A DNA stretch of 64,000 nt from Yoonia sp. BS5-3 (GTDB taxonomy: Bacteria; Pseudomonadota; Alphaproteobacteria; Rhodobacterales; Rhodobacteraceae), in NCBI RefSeq assembly GCF_038069655.2, contig NZ_CP150951.2, forward strand, positions 3,374,001 through 3,438,000, read 5' to 3'. Both the position numbers and the translations under genes were made by a program. How positions within the stretch are numbered: position 1 is the stretch's first letter; each line of letters opens with the position of its first letter. The notes under the pieces are model-generated. The model was given only the letters and a program-made list of their open reading frames with translations. It was not told where the DNA came from and did not search any database. Positions 34,921 to 42,438 of this stretch are shown here, in pieces.

Positions 34921-35544
34921 ATGCGTTTCATCATCAAAATCATCCTAGCCGGGGTTCTCACATTCTTTGTCACTTTCGCCGCAATTACCGCCTATACTGC
35001 ATGGCGGCCCGCGTCAGAACCAACAGCCGATGTCATCGTGGTTCTCGGCGGCGGGATGAGCGCGAATGGGACGCTGGGACAAGACACGGTCGGGCGTGTG
35101 ATGAAGGGTGTCGCACTCTATAATGCGGGCGCCGCGCCGCGCATCCATTTCACTGGCGGCGTATCGCGACCAAATACACCAGGCGCAGGTGATCGGATGG
35201 CCGAACTGGCGCAAGAATCAGGCATCCCAGCCGGGGCCATCACCACAGAAAACCGCTCGCTCTCAACACTGCAAAACGCGCTGTTCTCCAAACCGATGCT
35301 GTCCGATGCGCAGTCGGTCATCTTGGTCAGCGAAGCCTTCCACCTGCCCCGCTCCAAAGCCAGCTTTTGGTGGATGGGCTACGACAACATTTCAGTCGCG
35401 CATTCTGATCGTTTCCGCCGCACCCGCGAAGGCGATATCAGCCTGCGGATGCTCGGGCGGGAAACGCTCGCAACATGGTTCAATCTGGGGCGGGCCATGC
35501 TATGGTCAGCCACCGGGGGGAAACATGATCATTGGCTAAGGTAA
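34921..35544 (+). CDS. YdcF-like DUF218 membrane-anchored protein
   Basis: Protein of 207 residues. One N-terminal membrane helix (RFIIKIILAGVLTFFVTFAAITAY) is followed by a DUF218/YdcF domain: ADVIVVLGGGMSANGTLGQDTVGRV, ALYNAGAAPRIHFTGG, AQESGIPAGAITTENRSLSTLQNA and ILVSEAFHLPRSKASF. Relatives include ElyC and SanA, linked with envelope integrity, and YdcF, which binds SAM. The ATG at 34921 has AAAAGGG upstream. Probably exposed to the periplasm. Exact role unknown. Confidence 0.82.
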   Translation: MRFIIKIILAGVLTFFVTFAAITAYTAWRPASEPTADVIVVLGGGMSANGTLGQDTVGRVMKGVALYNAGAAPRIHFTGGVSRPNTPGAGDRMAELAQESGIPAGAITTENRSLSTLQNALFSKPMLSDAQSVILVSEAFHLPRSKASFWWMGYDNISVAHSDRFRRTREGDISLRMLGRETLATWFNLGRAMLWSATGGKHDHWLR

Positions 35545-35593
35545 GTAAATTCGCGAAGACGGCAGAACCGCATATCTGCCGGGCAAACCCAAC

Positions 35594-36460
35594 ATGAGCC
35601 CGATCCTCCAAGCCGCGCTATGGATGATCGGTGCGATCGTCTCTTTCACCTCAATGGCCATCGCCGGGCGCACAGTCAGTGTCGAGCTTGATACTTTTGA
35701 GATCATGTTGTTTCGCAGCCTAACGGGTATCCTGATCGTCGTCACACTGGCCAAATTCAGTGGAACACTGGGACAAATCCGAACCGACAGGCCCAAACTG
35801 CACCTCATCCGCAATGCCTGCCATTTCGCAGGCCAAAACCTATGGTTCTACGCCTTAACGCTGATCCCTCTCGCGCAAGTTTTCGCCCTTGAATTCACGA
35901 CCCCCATTTGGGTGATCCTGTTGTCACCCCTTCTGTTACAGGAACGTCTGACCGCGGTGGGCCTGTTCAGCGCGGCACTTGGCTTTGTTGGGGTGCTCAT
36001 CGTGACGCGGCCAGAGTTATCAAATATCAGCCCCGGGCTGATGGCCGGCGCAACCTGTGCGGTATTTTTTGCACTCACAGCGATCTTCACGCGAAAGCTG
36101 ACACAGACCGAGACGATCACAACGATCCTGTTTTATCTGACCGTCATGCAGGCGGTCTTCGGACTGATCTGTGCGGGCATCGATGGTGACATCCGCCTGC
36201 CCTCAGCAGGTATAAGCGTTTGGGTGATCCTGATCGGAATCGCTGGTCTGCTTGCACATTTTTGCCTGACCAAAGCGCTCAGCATCGCCCCCGCGGGAAT
36301 CGTGATGCCCATTGATTTCATTCGACTTCCTGCGATCGCGGTCGTGGGCATGGCGCTTTATGACGAACCGCTCGATGCATTGGTTTTCGTTGGGGCGGCT
36401 TTCATCTTTGCGGCGAATTATCTGAATATCAGCTTCGCGGAACGTGCTAGAGAAAACTAA
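35594..36460 (+). CDS. EamA family (DMT) transporter
   Basis: Inner-membrane protein of 288 residues with ten predicted helices and two EamA repeats, the pattern of drug/metabolite exporters. N-terminal repeat from MSPILQAALWMIGAIVSFTSMAIAGR; second repeat from GLMAGATCAVFFALTAIF; the end ANYLNISFAERAREN is cytoplasmic. The substrate cannot be predicted. It follows the DUF218 gene by 49 bases on the same strand. Confidence 0.85.
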   Translation: MSPILQAALWMIGAIVSFTSMAIAGRTVSVELDTFEIMLFRSLTGILIVVTLAKFSGTLGQIRTDRPKLHLIRNACHFAGQNLWFYALTLIPLAQVFALEFTTPIWVILLSPLLLQERLTAVGLFSAALGFVGVLIVTRPELSNISPGLMAGATCAVFFALTAIFTRKLTQTETITTILFYLTVMQAVFGLICAGIDGDIRLPSAGISVWVILIGIAGLLAHFCLTKALSIAPAGIVMPIDFIRLPAIAVVGMALYDEPLDALVFVGAAFIFAANYLNISFAERAREN

Positions 36461-36532
36461 ACAGTACGGTTCAAAAGTTGCGCAAATAACCGATCTAGTG
36501 TATTTTTGTGACGCTACGGCCAGCACTACGGG

Positions 36533-36566
36533 TTGACGCTGCGTCAATAATTGACGCAAACGTCAA
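36533..36566. promoter_or_regulatory. Tandem palindromes upstream of FadL-type gene
   Basis: Two adjacent palindromes sharing the half-site TTGACG/CGTCAA: TTGACGC-T-GCGTCAA (36533-36547, perfect) and TTGACG-CAAA-CGTCAA (36551-36566). Centres are about 18.5 bases apart, and the element lies 52-85 bases before the FadL-type start, where a repressor or activator would meet the promoter. It looks like a pair of dimer binding sites. The regulator is not identifiable from the window. Confidence 0.6.
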
Positions 36567-36617
36567 GCAATCCTTACGGTTGACCGCACAATTTTTGATC
36601 ATGACAGGGATGAGGAC

Positions 36618-37703
36618 ATGAGAAATACACTGACAGCAGGGGCAGCACTGCTGCTCACGACCACCATTGCCAACGCGGGGGGAATTGATCGCACCGGTAA
36701 TGCATACTCGGTTTTATTTGAAGATGGTAACCATGCGCAGCTGTCTTTCTCATCCGTATCACCCGACGTGTCAGGTGACTACCCCGCCGTATTGGGTGGC
36801 GGCTCAACGGACAACATGGCTGAAAGCTATTTGTCGTTTGGCGCTGCGGTGAAATACGGGGTCACTGACCAGATAGACTTGGCACTGTTCATCAACCAGC
36901 CATTTGGTGCGGACGCCAACTACACGTCCGGTGTGTACTCTGGCCTTGCCGCCGAATGGAACAGCACACAGGTTGCAGCTGTTGCAAAGTACCAGGCAAC
37001 AGATGCGGTTTCTATCTATGGCGGTGCCCGTGTTATTCAGTCGGAAGCTACGATCGATATCCCTGCGACACTGACAATGGCCGTGCCATACACTGCTGAG
37101 ACTGAAACAAACACACAGGTCGGATATGTGCTGGGCGCCGCCTACGAAATGCCGGAAATCGCGCTACGTGTCTCGCTGACATACGAAAGTGGTGTAACCC
37201 ATGACTTCGAAACCAGCGAAGCGTTTGTTGGGGTATCAACCTTGGACAGCACAACAGATATCGAGCTGCCCCAGTCGGTTGCACTTGATTTCCAAACGGG
37301 TGTTGCTGTGGACACGCTGGTCTTTGGGTCAATCCGTTGGGCAGAATGGTCGGTGTGGGAAGTGCGTCCGGCCCTTTACGAAGGCGCAACAGGCGATCGT
37401 GTAACCGGCATCGACGATGATGTATTCACATACCAACTCGGTGTTGGGCGGCGCATCAACGACGATCTATCCGTTTTTGGTCGGGTAACATTCGAAGATG
37501 CCACCGGCGGCGAAGCATCCCGCCTCGCACCAACTGATGGTTCCACCAGCTACGGCATCGGTGGCAGCTATACAGTGAACGACGTGAAATTTACCGGCGG
37601 GATCGAATATGCAGTGGTCGGCGACGCCACAGATGGGTCAGGCGTTGAATTCGCAGACAACAGCGCAATCGCAGTTGGTCTGAGCATCGGTTATAGCTTC
37701 TAA
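36618..37703 (+). CDS. FadL/OmpP1/TodX-type outer-membrane protein
   Basis: Outer-membrane beta-barrel of 361 residues with signal peptide MRNTLTAGAALLLTTTIANAG and a mature start GGIDRTGNAYSVLFEDGN, matching FadL hatch-domain beginnings. Alternating strands run through to the C-terminal phenylalanine (VGLSIGYSF) used by the BAM machine. Relatives import long-chain fatty acids or aromatic hydrocarbons. Single transcription unit behind the tandem palindrome and ended by a strong terminator. Confidence 0.85.
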   Translation: MRNTLTAGAALLLTTTIANAGGIDRTGNAYSVLFEDGNHAQLSFSSVSPDVSGDYPAVLGGGSTDNMAESYLSFGAAVKYGVTDQIDLALFINQPFGADANYTSGVYSGLAAEWNSTQVAAVAKYQATDAVSIYGGARVIQSEATIDIPATLTMAVPYTAETETNTQVGYVLGAAYEMPEIALRVSLTYESGVTHDFETSEAFVGVSTLDSTTDIELPQSVALDFQTGVAVDTLVFGSIRWAEWSVWEVRPALYEGATGDRVTGIDDDVFTYQLGVGRRINDDLSVFGRVTFEDATGGEASRLAPTDGSTSYGIGGSYTVNDVKFTGGIEYAVVGDATDGSGVEFADNSAIAVGLSIGYSF

Positions 37704-37724
37704 AACGCTCAACCATAGAGAGCC

Positions 37725-37755
37725 AAAGCCCCGCCCTCACCCGGCGGGGCTTTTT
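37725..37755 (+). terminator. Rho-independent terminator of FadL-type gene
   Basis: Eleven-base stem AAAGCCCCGCC (37725-37735) and GGCGGGGCTTT (37743-37753) with a seven-base loop and T-run, 22 bases after the stop codon. Confidence 0.93.
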
Positions 37756-37812
37756 CGTTTCTCCCGCATGATCCGGGTTGCGCCTGCCCCGCCAACCCGA
37801 TCAAGTCCGCCC

Positions 37813-38736
37813 ATGGCCCCGGTTCAAAAAACCATATCGCCCCGCGCATGGGCAGAACTAATCATCCTCAGCTTAATCTGGGGCGCATCATTCCTGTCGA
37901 TCCGGATCGCCCTGAACGAAGTCGGCCCGCTAACGGCCGTGGCACACCGCACCGTCTGGGCGATGCTGATCCTCTGGGCCTACGTGTTCATCGTCCGGCT
38001 CCCCCTGCCAACCAGCCCCCGCATCTGGGGCGCATTCCTAATCATGGGCCTGCTGAACAACGTGATCCCCTTCAGCCTCATGGCTTGGGGGCAGCTGCAC
38101 ATCGAAACAGGGCTGACCTCAATCCTGAACGCGGCCACGGCCATCTTCGGGGTCATCGCCGCAGCACTCTTTTTCGCAGACGAACGGCTAACCGCGCGCA
38201 AAGCCATCGGGGTCACGCTGGGGTTCTTTGGGGTCGCCACGGCCATCGGGCTCTCGGCACTGACGCAATTTGACATCCGGTCACTGGGACAACTGGCCGT
38301 CATCGGCGGCACAATCAGCTACGCATTGGCCGGTGTCTGGGCGCGCAAAATGCTAGGCGGGCTGACACCGCAAGTGGCCGCAGCGGGGATGCTGACCGGA
38401 GCCAGCCTGATCACCCTTCCCGCCGCCTGGATCATCGAAGGGCCCATCAGCATGGACCTGGCCCCGCAAACTTGGGTGGCCATCGCCTATTACGCGATCA
38501 TCGCCACCGCCGTCGCCTACCTTCTGTACTACCGCGTGCTGGCCATGGCGGGCAGCGGCAATCTGATGCTCTGCACATTGCTCGTGGCACCGGTCGCGAT
38601 CATCCTCGGCGCATTGGTCCTGGGCGAGGCCCTGCCCCTGCGCGCCTACACAGGCTTCGGGCTACTGGCCTTAGGGCTAATCATCCTTGACGGTCGCCTG
38701 CTCAAACCGATCCAAAACCGCACGCGCCGCACGTAG
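37813..38736 (+). CDS. EamA family (DMT) transporter
   Basis: Second ten-helix EamA exporter, 307 residues. Start MAPVQKTISPRAWAELIILS is followed by the classical LIWGASFLSIRIALNEVGPL. Both repeats are visible (second from SLGQLAVIGGTISYALAGVW). It ends LKPIQNRTRRT, and its last 60 bases overlap the 3' end of lpxB on the other strand. Base composition is GC-rich with frequent GGC/GCC codons. Substrate unknown. Confidence 0.86.
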   Translation: MAPVQKTISPRAWAELIILSLIWGASFLSIRIALNEVGPLTAVAHRTVWAMLILWAYVFIVRLPLPTSPRIWGAFLIMGLLNNVIPFSLMAWGQLHIETGLTSILNAATAIFGVIAAALFFADERLTARKAIGVTLGFFGVATAIGLSALTQFDIRSLGQLAVIGGTISYALAGVWARKMLGGLTPQVAAAGMLTGASLITLPAAWIIEGPISMDLAPQTWVAIAYYAIIATAVAYLLYYRVLAMAGSGNLMLCTLLVAPVAIILGALVLGEALPLRAYTGFGLLALGLIILDGRLLKPIQNRTRRT

Positions 38737-39801
38737 CCCGGGCGGCTCACCACCCGCGCCAAGACGTTCCATGGTCAACGCCATCGCCTCATTCTGCGCA
38801 CCGGGATCAGCCAACACCTGCAAGACCGCATCGGCAATCGGCCCGGGCACACAATCCTTGCCAATGAACTCCGGAACCGTGCGGGTTTCACTGACCAGAT
38901 TGACCAAAGTCACCGTATCCACCAGCAGCATCCGCGAAATGATGATCCGGCTGAGCCACGCCATATCATAGGCAATCACCATCGGCGTGGCGTTCGCGGC
39001 CAGTTCCAGCGACACCGTGCCAGAGGCCGCCAAGGCGACATCCGCCCGCCGAAACCACGCCGCCTTATCCGCGGAGGCAGGCGGCAAAACAGTCACGGGG
39101 ACCGACCAATGGCGCACCTTTTCGCGCACCAGATCATGCACGCCGCCCGTGGTCGGGATGACAAATTGCGCGTCAGGCACTGCCGCCGCAATCTGCGCAA
39201 CAGCCTGCCCGAAGCGTTCAGCCAAACGGCCCACCTCGCCCTTTCGGCTACCCGGCAGCACCAGGACGACCGTACCAGCGGCCTCAATCGGATCAGCCAC
39301 AGGCTCGGCCACGACTGGGTGGCCCACAAAGTCACATTCCATTCCTTCAGCCTGCATCAACGGCGGCTCAAACGGAAATAGGGCCAGGACATGATCGATA
39401 TGCTGCGCCATCTTCGCAGCCCGCCCCGGACGCCAGGCCCAAACGGTTGGGGCGACATAGTGCACCGTGCGAATGTCACTCGCTGCCTTGACGAGCCGAG
39501 CCACACGCAAACAAAAGTCCGGGCTGTCAATGGTGATCAGAATATCCGGTTTCGTCTCGAGGATGGCCTCGGCCATTTGCCTGATCCGGGCTTTGAGCGC
39601 GCGATATTTTGGCAGGATCTCCGCCAGGCCCATCACGCTCAGCTCATCCATCGGAAAGCGGCTGACCAACCCTTCGGCCTGCATCAGCGGGCCGCCCACA
39701 CCATCAAACGTGACATCCGGGCGTAATTCTTTCAGCCCCGCCATCAACGCACCGCCCAGCTTATCGCCCGAGGCCTCGCCCGCGATCACAAACACCTTCA
39801 T
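38677..39801 (-). CDS. lpxB: Lipid A disaccharide synthase
   Basis: Glycosyltransferase (GT19) of 374 residues that joins lipid X and UDP-2,3-diacylglucosamine in lipid A synthesis at the inner membrane. Markers: [67 protein letters not shown]-like region ([16 protein letters not shown]), [21 protein letters not shown] and [14 protein letters not shown]. It overlaps lpxI by four bases and is the last gene of the envelope cluster; its 3' end overlaps the convergent EamA gene by 60 bases. Confidence 0.96.
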   Translation of the reverse strand: [374 protein letters not shown]

Positions 39802-40583
39802 GCGTCACCCTTGGGGCGAACCCAAAGAAACAGACCATGCGCATCAAGCGCGGCGAGCACCTCGGCCAAGTCCAAAACCATGACCCCTCCGGCCTCGATG
39901 ACGATACCCGCCAGGCCAGCCTCAACCGCACGTTTGGCCGTATCCGGGCCGATCAACGGCAAATCAGCACGCAGGTCTTGCTGGGGCTTCGGGGCCTTGA
40001 ACAGGATTGCATCATGCGCGCCCGACAATGACGACAGCATCGCATCAGTGCCATCTGGCCCTTCTTTCGCCAGCACCTGTCCCGCGCTCATGATACAGGC
40101 CTGCCCCACATCGGCAGCCCCCATCGCGGCAATACAATCATCACCAAGCATCGCACTCGTCTTGTGATCAGACCCCGGCACGGCCTGCGTAAGAACACCC
40201 GCCTCCGGCAACAGGTCAGGCGCAATCTCATGGGCTGCCACAACGGCAAACCCGGCCTCCTCCAGCAAACTGATAATGACACGCAGCGCACCATCGTCCC
40301 CCTTGGCCATTGCCGCCTGCACCTTCGGGATCAATGGCATTGTCGCCGCATCAATCGCCGCAGGATCAATCTGCGGACGGCGGACAGCGCCCGCCATGCA
40401 AATTTGGGTGACACCACGCGCCTGCAGGGTCTGCAGAAACGTGCCCAAATGCTCCAAGCGAAAGGTGATATCGGTCTGTAATATGGGTTCAAACCCATCC
40501 AACGCGCAGACCAAAGGACGCTCCGGCAACCGGGCAACCAGCGCCATTGGCAGATCACCCATCCCTGCGATCAAAGCCAGCAT
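39798..40583 (-). CDS. lpxI: UDP-2,3-diacylglucosamine pyrophosphatase LpxI
   Basis: Hydrolyses UDP-2,3-diacylglucosamine to lipid X, the step done by LpxH in enterics; LpxI is the alphaproteobacterial version (DUF1009). The 261-residue protein shows LALIAGMGDLPMALVARL, ICMAGAVRRPQIDP, and the C-terminal KAPKPQQDLRADLPLIGPDT plus AGLAGIVIEAGGVMVLD. The conserved metal-binding Asp lies in LRADLPLIG. Start overlaps the lpxA stop by one base. Confidence 0.95.
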   Translation of the reverse strand: MLALIAGMGDLPMALVARLPERPLVCALDGFEPILQTDITFRLEHLGTFLQTLQARGVTQICMAGAVRRPQIDPAAIDAATMPLIPKVQAAMAKGDDGALRVIISLLEEAGFAVVAAHEIAPDLLPEAGVLTQAVPGSDHKTSAMLGDDCIAAMGAADVGQACIMSAGQVLAKEGPDGTDAMLSSLSGAHDAILFKAPKPQQDLRADLPLIGPDTAKRAVEAGLAGIVIEAGGVMVLDLAEVLAALDAHGLFLWVRPKGDA

Positions 40584-41368
40584 CAGCCCCCCGGGGTCAG
40601 AAAATTGCGGTCCGTGTCGCCCAGGATAAAAGCCACCATCTGCTGAACATAGGCACTGTCGCTTTCATCCGCCAACCGGTGAGCGCGATCCTGAAACGTG
40701 CCCTCACCGTCCTTGAGCATCTGAAACGCCGCACGGAGCGCCGTGATATCCGCACGTTCCACGCCCTTGCGTTTCAAACCAACCAGATTCAACCCATCCA
40801 GCACACCGCGGGGGCCCTGCACCAAGCCATGCGGGACGACATCCTTAGTGACCATCGTCACGGCGCCAATAATCGCACCTTTACCAATACGCACCCATTG
40901 ATGCACACCGCAAAGCCCGCCGATGATGACGTCGTCCTCAATGATGCAATGACCCGCCACAGCCGAGGAGTTCACGACAATCACGCGGTCACCGATCTGG
41001 GCATCATGGGCGATGTGGCACCCGGCCATGAACAACCCGTCATCGCCGATCCGGGTTTCACCGCCGCCACCAACTGTGCCGGTATTCATCGTGACATGCT
41101 CACGAATACGGTTGCGGGCACCAATGCGCAAACGGGTCGGTTCACCGTCAAATTTCAGGTCCTGGGGGATCTCTCCAATGACAGCGAAGGGATAGATTTC
41201 CGTGTCATCGCCGATATGGGTGTCGCCCGCGATCACCACATGGCTTTTCAAGGTAACCCGCGCGCCTAATACCACCTCAGCCCCGATGACGCAGAACGGG
41301 CCAATCACGCAGTCAGGACCAATCGTTGCGCCCTCTTCAATGACGGCCGAGGGGTGAATGCGCGACAT
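40583..41368 (-). CDS. lpxA: UDP-GlcNAc O-acyltransferase
   Basis: First step of lipid A synthesis. The 261-residue protein is a left-handed beta helix of hexapeptide repeats (IHPSAVIEEGATIGPDCVIGPFCVIG onward), with the catalytic His in HIAHDAQIGDRVIVVNSSAVAGHC, and a helical C-terminal domain RKGVERADITALRAAFQML. Shares one base with fabZ upstream and lpxI downstream, so translation is coupled. Confidence 0.97.
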   Translation of the reverse strand: MSRIHPSAVIEEGATIGPDCVIGPFCVIGAEVVLGARVTLKSHVVIAGDTHIGDDTEIYPFAVIGEIPQDLKFDGEPTRLRIGARNRIREHVTMNTGTVGGGGETRIGDDGLFMAGCHIAHDAQIGDRVIVVNSSAVAGHCIIEDDVIIGGLCGVHQWVRIGKGAIIGAVTMVTKDVVPHGLVQGPRGVLDGLNLVGLKRKGVERADITALRAAFQMLKDGEGTFQDRAHRLADESDSAYVQQMVAFILGDTDRNFLTPGG

Positions 41369-41829
41369 CAGCCCTGCATATCCATCATGGCGGTAAATTC
41401 GGCCTCTGCGGCCATTTCACCGTCCACCGTGGCGACACCCTTAAAGCGCCAGACCTTACCACCCGGCTTGCCCCGGGTCGTTTCCACATGCATTTCCAAC
41501 ACATCGCCGGGAACAACCTTACGGCGGAACTTACAGCCGTCGATGGCCATGAAATACACCAGCAGATTACCATCGGTCAGACCAAGCGAGGCACCGACCA
41601 TAACAGCCGTGGTCTGGGCCATCGCCTCAACAATGGTAACACCGGGCATGATGGGATTGCCGGGGAAATGGCCCTGAAAATGCGGCTCATTCATGGTCAC
41701 ATTCTTGATGCCAACAGCCGATGTTGTGCCATTGATGCTGTGCACCTTGTCGACCAACAAAAACGGATAGCGATGCGGCAGGATCTTTTGGATCAGCTGG
41801 ATATCAGCTTCGGTCACGGCGTCGGACAT
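41368..41829 (-). CDS. fabZ: 3-hydroxyacyl-ACP dehydratase FabZ
   Basis: Removes water from 3-hydroxyacyl-ACP in fatty-acid elongation, competing with LpxA for 3-hydroxyacyl-ACP. The 153-residue hot-dog protein has the catalytic His in [14 protein letters not shown] and Glu in [18 protein letters not shown]. Directly upstream of lpxA with a one-base overlap. AAGGA upstream of the ATG is rather far (13 bases). Confidence 0.97.
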   Translation of the reverse strand: MSDAVTEADIQLIQKILPHRYPFLLVDKVHSINGTTSAVGIKNVTMNEPHFQGHFPGNPIMPGVTIVEAMAQTTAVMVGASLGLTDGNLLVYFMAIDGCKFRRKVVPGDVLEMHVETTRGKPGGKVWRFKGVATVDGEMAAEAEFTAMMDMQG

Positions 41830-41913
41830 TTGGCAGCAATTCCTTGTTGTTCCATGCGGTTTTTAACCGCTTGGACATCACTAGCAAGCGTAGGCCAGCC
41901 GGGCAAGCATCTG

Positions 41914-42438
41914 CTACCGGGTCCCGTCGCCCAAAACGGCGTCAACCCGGGCAATGACATCATCCGTAATGTTGGCAGATTGAACAGAAAGCAGCACGCT
42001 ACGCTCTTCGACCACCATCGCGGCGCCGCGCGCAAGCATGACATTGCCAATGATACCCTGCACCCGCTCTTCAAAGATGGCGCGGGCTTCTGCGCTGGCA
42101 GTCTGCAGCTCTAAATTCTTGGCATCACGGGCACGGCGGACCTCTTGGACCTTGGCATCAAATGCATCCGCCTCGGCGCGAAACTCCTCAGGGGTCATAT
42201 CCGGGCGGCGCAATGTCAGGCTGCGTTCTTCCTCGGTCAGGGTCTGAACAATGCGATCATTCTCAAGCTGCACTTCGGTCACCTCGGCGGCCAAATCAGC
42301 GGCCAGCCTGCGGCCATATAAGGTCTCAAAGTAAAGACGGTCACTATTAATGATCAGAACAGGCGGGCCCGATTGTTCCTGAGCACTGACCGGCATGGCC
42401 AGAACCAGCAAAACAACAATCGCGCGCCACATCATCAT
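41914..42438 (-). CDS. OmpH/Skp-family periplasmic chaperone
   Basis: Exported protein of 174 residues: signal peptide MMMWRAIVVLLVLAMPVSAQ, short beta part ILIINSDRLYFETLYG, then a long coiled coil (about 45-125) with ELQTASAEARAIFEERVQGI, the tentacle shape of Skp. It keeps outer-membrane proteins soluble on the way to BamA, the gene just upstream. Start overlaps the bamA stop by one base. Confidence 0.88.
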   Translation of the reverse strand: MMMWRAIVVLLVLAMPVSAQEQSGPPVLIINSDRLYFETLYGRRLAADLAAEVTEVQLENDRIVQTLTEEERSLTLRRPDMTPEEFRAEADAFDAKVQEVRRARDAKNLELQTASAEARAIFEERVQGIIGNVMLARGAAMVVEERSVLLSVQSANITDDVIARVDAVLGDGTR

